Positions 5,031 through 7,283 of a stretch of 7,283 nucleotides of DNA are shown piece after piece. Location: NCBI GenBank assembly GCA_021730825.1, contig JAKFYO010000081.1, forward strand, positions 1-7,283, given 5' to 3'. The stretch is from Hyphomicrobiales bacterium (GTDB lineage: Bacteria; Pseudomonadota; Alphaproteobacteria; Rhizobiales; Xanthobacteraceae). Position 1 is the stretch's first letter. Each line of letters begins with the position of its first letter. Both the position numbers and the translations under genes were made by a program. The notes below the pieces were generated by a model. That model was not told the origin of the DNA. It ran no database searches and was given only the letters and a program-made list of their open reading frames with translations.

Positions 5031-6074
5031 GTGAAATTGTTGATTGGTACTGCGGTCGTGGCGGTGGGCATGCTTGCGGCAGGCGAGGTGGCCGCGCGCA
5101 CCGAACCCTTCGGTCAGGAAACCGTGGAAGTGCGAAACGCCCGCTACAAGCGCGCGCCGCAACCCGCGCATCAGCACAATCATTCGCACACTCACGGGCA
5201 CAACCACACGCACTTTCCGAACGACGGCCACGCGCACGACAATCGCGGCCGGCATCGGGGCGATCCGCATTTCGGTCATGTGCATGGGCTGGAGACCGAG
5301 AACCTGTTCGGCTTTACGCTTGGCTCCGACACTGAACACAAAGGTGCCAAGGGCATCGCGATTGAAATCGTCGGCCGCATCGGCAAGCGCGATGGAAGTT
5401 ATGCAGGCATCGGCAAGAAGCTCGAGTTCGCCTACGGCTTGACGGACCGCGTCAGCGTTGGCGTCGGCTTGTTCGCGATCCGGCAGCGCATCAATGGCGT
5501 CACCGATTTCGACGACGTGAATACTCTTGCTTTCAATGGGGTCGGCGGTGAAATCCGCTGGAATTTATTGAAGCGCGGGCTGTCGCCGGTCGGCGTCACA
5601 TTGCATTTCGAGCCGTCGCTCCAGACGCACGATGAATTGTCGGGTTTGCGCGGCATCAAGCACGGCGCGGAGAATAAACTCATCTTTGATACCGAACTCG
5701 TGAAGGATAAGTGGTTCTCGGCCTTCAACGTGATCTATGAGGTAGAGCGCGTGAAGGAGCGGGGGGCCGACGAAATCGAACGCGCTTCGAAATTCGGTTT
5801 CGGTTTTGCTGTCACGAACCAGATCGCGCATCAGGTCTTTCTCGGCGTCGAGACGCGCTACCTGCGGGCCTATGAAGGCTATCTGCTTGGCGAGTTTACG
5901 GGCGAGGCGCTCTATCTCGGCCCCACGCTGTTTGCGAAGATCGGGAGTAATGCCTGGCTGTCGCTCGCCTGGAATCATCAGGTCTGGGGCAGGGAGTTGG
6001 GCAACGATCTGCGTCTCGATCTTGCCAACTTCGAGCGCAATCACTTCCGCCTGAAAGCGGGCATCGAGTTCTAG
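5031..6074 (+). CDS. His-rich, probable outer-membrane beta-barrel protein linked to zinc acquisition
   Basis: This 347-residue exported protein has no name I recognise. Residues 1-22 form a signal peptide (KLLIGTAVVAVGMLAAGEVAA) with likely cleavage after VAA. A cluster of 14 His follows between residues 47 and 85, in repeats such as HQHNHSHTHGHNHTH, surely able to bind metal. The rest (about 87-347) alternates polar and apolar residues with many aromatic and Gly positions (FGFTLGSD, RVSVGVGLFAI, HQVFLGVETRYL). It ends in Phe (AGIEF), as expected of a barrel inserted by the Bam machinery. GTG 5031 is preferred: GGGGG lies five bases upstream and the signal peptide begins there. ATG 5019 in the same frame has no ribosome-binding site, unless the mRNA is leaderless. 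It precedes a ZnuA-like gene, so it may capture zinc or let it through the outer membrane. That role is inferred. Confidence 0.8.
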   Translation: MKLLIGTAVVAVGMLAAGEVAARTEPFGQETVEVRNARYKRAPQPAHQHNHSHTHGHNHTHFPNDGHAHDNRGRHRGDPHFGHVHGLETENLFGFTLGSDTEHKGAKGIAIEIVGRIGKRDGSYAGIGKKLEFAYGLTDRVSVGVGLFAIRQRINGVTDFDDVNTLAFNGVGGEIRWNLLKRGLSPVGVTLHFEPSLQTHDELSGLRGIKHGAENKLIFDTELVKDKWFSAFNVIYEVERVKERGADEIERASKFGFGFAVTNQIAHQVFLGVETRYLRAYEGYLLGEFTGEALYLGPTLFAKIGSNAWLSLAWNHQVWGRELGNDLRLDLANFERNHFRLKAGIEF

Positions 6075-6078
6075 GAGA
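6073..6078 (+). promoter_or_regulatory. Ribosome binding site overlapping the upstream stop codon
   Basis: AGGAGA shares two bases with the TAG stop of the barrel gene (6072-6074) and sits six bases before ATG 6085. This supports the start and indicates that the two genes are translated from one mRNA. Confidence 0.65.
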
Positions 6079-6084
6079 AACAGG

Positions 6085-6990
6085 ATGCGCAAACTTATTC
6101 TGGTAGCAGCGGCGCTCTTTACGATCTTTTCTCCGGCGCATGCGCAAGAGAAGATTAGAATTCTCGCGAGCTTCTCGATCCTCGGCGATCTGGTGCGCGA
6201 AGTCGGCGGCGATCGCGTCGAAGTTTCGACACTCGTTGGTCCCAACGCCGACCTGCATAATTTCCAGCCGACGCCCGCGCATGCCAAAGCGGTGGCGGGG
6301 GCGCAGCTCGTCGTCATCAACGGTTTAGGTTTGGAAGGCTGGGCCGATCGTCTCGTGAAAAGCGCGAATTATAAAGGCGCGCGTCTGGTCGCGACCAAAG
6401 GGGTGAAGGCTTTGACCGCCGAGACCGACGGCCACGGTCACAACCATAAACACAAGCACAGCGACCGTTACGATCCGCATGCCTGGCAGGAAGTTGCGAA
6501 TGTGAAGATTTATGTCGCGAACATCCGCGACGCGCTGATCGCGGCCGATGCCGCGGGCAAGGAAACCTATACCAAGAACGCGAGCGCTTATCTGGTTAAG
6601 CTTGAGGCGCTGGAAGGCGAGATCAAACAGCTCTTCGCGGGATTGAGCGAGAAAGAGCGCCGCGTGATTACTTCGCACGACGCCTTTCATTATTTCGGCG
6701 ACGCCTACGGCATCGAGTTTCTGGCGGCACAAGCCGCAGGCGGCGACACGCAGCCCTCCGCGCGCGACGTAGCGCGTCTGATTCAGCAGATCAGGAAAGA
6801 GGGCGTGAAAGCGATCTTTGTCGAGAATATCTCCAGCCCGCGCATCATCGAGCAGATCGCGAAAGAGACGAACGCGAAGATCGGCGGCACGCTTTATTCC
6901 GACGCGTTATCCGACGCGAGCGGTCCCGCGCCGACCTATCTCGACATGATCCGCCACAACGCCAGGACGATCGCGGCAGCGCTGCGTTAA
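6085..6990 (+). CDS. Zinc ABC transporter periplasmic substrate-binding protein, ZnuA/AztC type
   Basis: This 301-residue protein belongs to the cluster A-I (cluster 9) metal-binding proteins, which hand Zn or Mn to an ABC importer. A signal peptide ends at AHA (residue 20). The expected ligands are visible in context: H58 (DLHNF), H132 (DPHAW), H198 (TSHDAF) and D273 (LYSDAL). A flexible His-rich loop with five His lies at 117-125, just before the second ligand; such loops mark zinc rather than manganese binders. C-terminal PTYLDMIRHN is also typical. The length is normal. The gene lies ten bases after the His-rich barrel gene and shares its mRNA. No ATPase or permease gene follows, because the next gene is on the opposite strand, so the importer must be encoded elsewhere. 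The symbol is left blank because ZnuA and AztC cannot be separated here. Confidence 0.93.
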   Translation: MRKLILVAAALFTIFSPAHAQEKIRILASFSILGDLVREVGGDRVEVSTLVGPNADLHNFQPTPAHAKAVAGAQLVVINGLGLEGWADRLVKSANYKGARLVATKGVKALTAETDGHGHNHKHKHSDRYDPHAWQEVANVKIYVANIRDALIAADAAGKETYTKNASAYLVKLEALEGEIKQLFAGLSEKERRVITSHDAFHYFGDAYGIEFLAAQAAGGDTQPSARDVARLIQQIRKEGVKAIFVENISSPRIIEQIAKETNAKIGGTLYSDALSDASGPAPTYLDMIRHNARTIAAALR

Positions 6991-7283
6991 CCCGCGCGCT
7001 GGGCTGAGAGCGTTTTCATCGCGCGTGCCGCGAAGGTGCCGCTGCACAGGCCGAGTATTGCGCTGACGGCGCCGACGAAGACATCGTTGCCGATGAGTGC
7101 AGGGTTCACGGCCCTCGTGACCCCAAGCACGAAGCGCGACAGAAAGATCGTCATCATCAGGAACAGCGGAACCCAGCTTCCGGGCACTTCGAACTTTCCG
7201 AGATCGCTCACGTAGCGCACGCCTGACGGCGCCTGAAATACAAATACGTTGAGTGCAAACGCCGCTGCGATACCGAGCGCCCA
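6987..7283 (-). CDS. Small hydrophobic membrane protein, N-terminus beyond the window
   Basis: The frame is open from the right edge (WALGIAAAFALNVFVFQAP...) to the TAA at 6987-6989, giving 98 visible residues. At least three hydrophobic segments can be seen: at the cut edge, around VPLFLMMTIFLSRFVLGV, and around VFVGAVSAILGLCSGTFAARA. The last two are typical membrane helices. A GTG at 7220 is a possible start, but hydrophobic coding continues upstream, so the real start is probably outside. The C-terminal pattern weakly recalls the DUF6622 membrane family; this is from memory and uncertain. The stop codon overlaps that of the zinc-binding protein gene (TTAA at 6987-6990 serves both strands). 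There is no evidence that it takes part in metal transport. Confidence 0.65.
   Translation of the reverse strand, partial: WALGIAAAFALNVFVFQAPSGVRYVSDLGKFEVPGSWVPLFLMMTIFLSRFVLGVTRAVNPALIGNDVFVGAVSAILGLCSGTFAARAMKTLSAQRAG

Noticed and set aside
5565..6320. Minus-strand open frame of 251 codons
   Set aside because: It is antisense to the barrel and zinc-binding protein genes, both of which have signal peptides and meaningful motifs on the plus strand.

Overview
The window looks like chromosomal DNA of an alphaproteobacterium, probably of the Hyphomicrobiales (Rhizobiales). The best evidence is a gene for an NDUFA12-type complex I accessory subunit, which in bacteria is characteristic of Alphaproteobacteria. 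GC-rich coding sequence fits. The order-level placement is inference. No tRNA, rRNA, CRISPR array, insertion sequence or phage gene was seen.

Layout. (1) 1-459, +: the 3' end of an unidentified Ala-rich protein gene, open to the left edge. (2) 490-2842, -: a tight three-gene operon, read from right to left. It encodes a MotA/TolQ/ExbB-like four-helix channel protein, a MotB/TolR-like single-helix protein with a long coiled coil and an unrecognised C-terminal domain, and a membrane-anchored zinc-ribbon protein with a Gln/Pro-rich tail. The second and third genes overlap in an ATGA. This is the best candidate for an undescribed system: the parts of a proton- or sodium-driven motor without its usual partners. 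(3) 2843-3051: an intergenic region with an AT-rich block beside the motor operon and two inverted repeats upstream of the next gene. (4) 3052-3956, +: the NDUFA12-like gene followed by an OsmC/Ohr-family peroxidase-like gene, probably one operon. (5) 3961-4848, -: a cation diffusion facilitator (CDF) exporter, tail-to-tail with the OsmC gene. (6) 4849-5030: a divergent control region holding a 32-bp dyad of two near-identical AT-rich palindromes that overlaps promoter elements. (7) 5031-6990, +: a His-rich, probably outer-membrane beta-barrel protein and a ZnuA/AztC-type zinc-binding protein, translationally linked. No ATPase or permease gene follows. (8) 6987-7283, -: the C-terminal part of a small membrane protein running off the right edge; its stop codon overlaps that of the zinc-binding protein.

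How the parts fit. Items 5-7 read as a metal (most likely zinc) homeostasis locus. An exporter faces a two-gene acquisition module whose promoter carries a Zur-like operator, and both acquisition proteins have His-rich segments. Items 2 and 4 show no functional link to it beyond proximity. The most informative checks would be homology searches on the MotB-like C-terminal domain and on the His-rich barrel, and a Zur operator motif scan.
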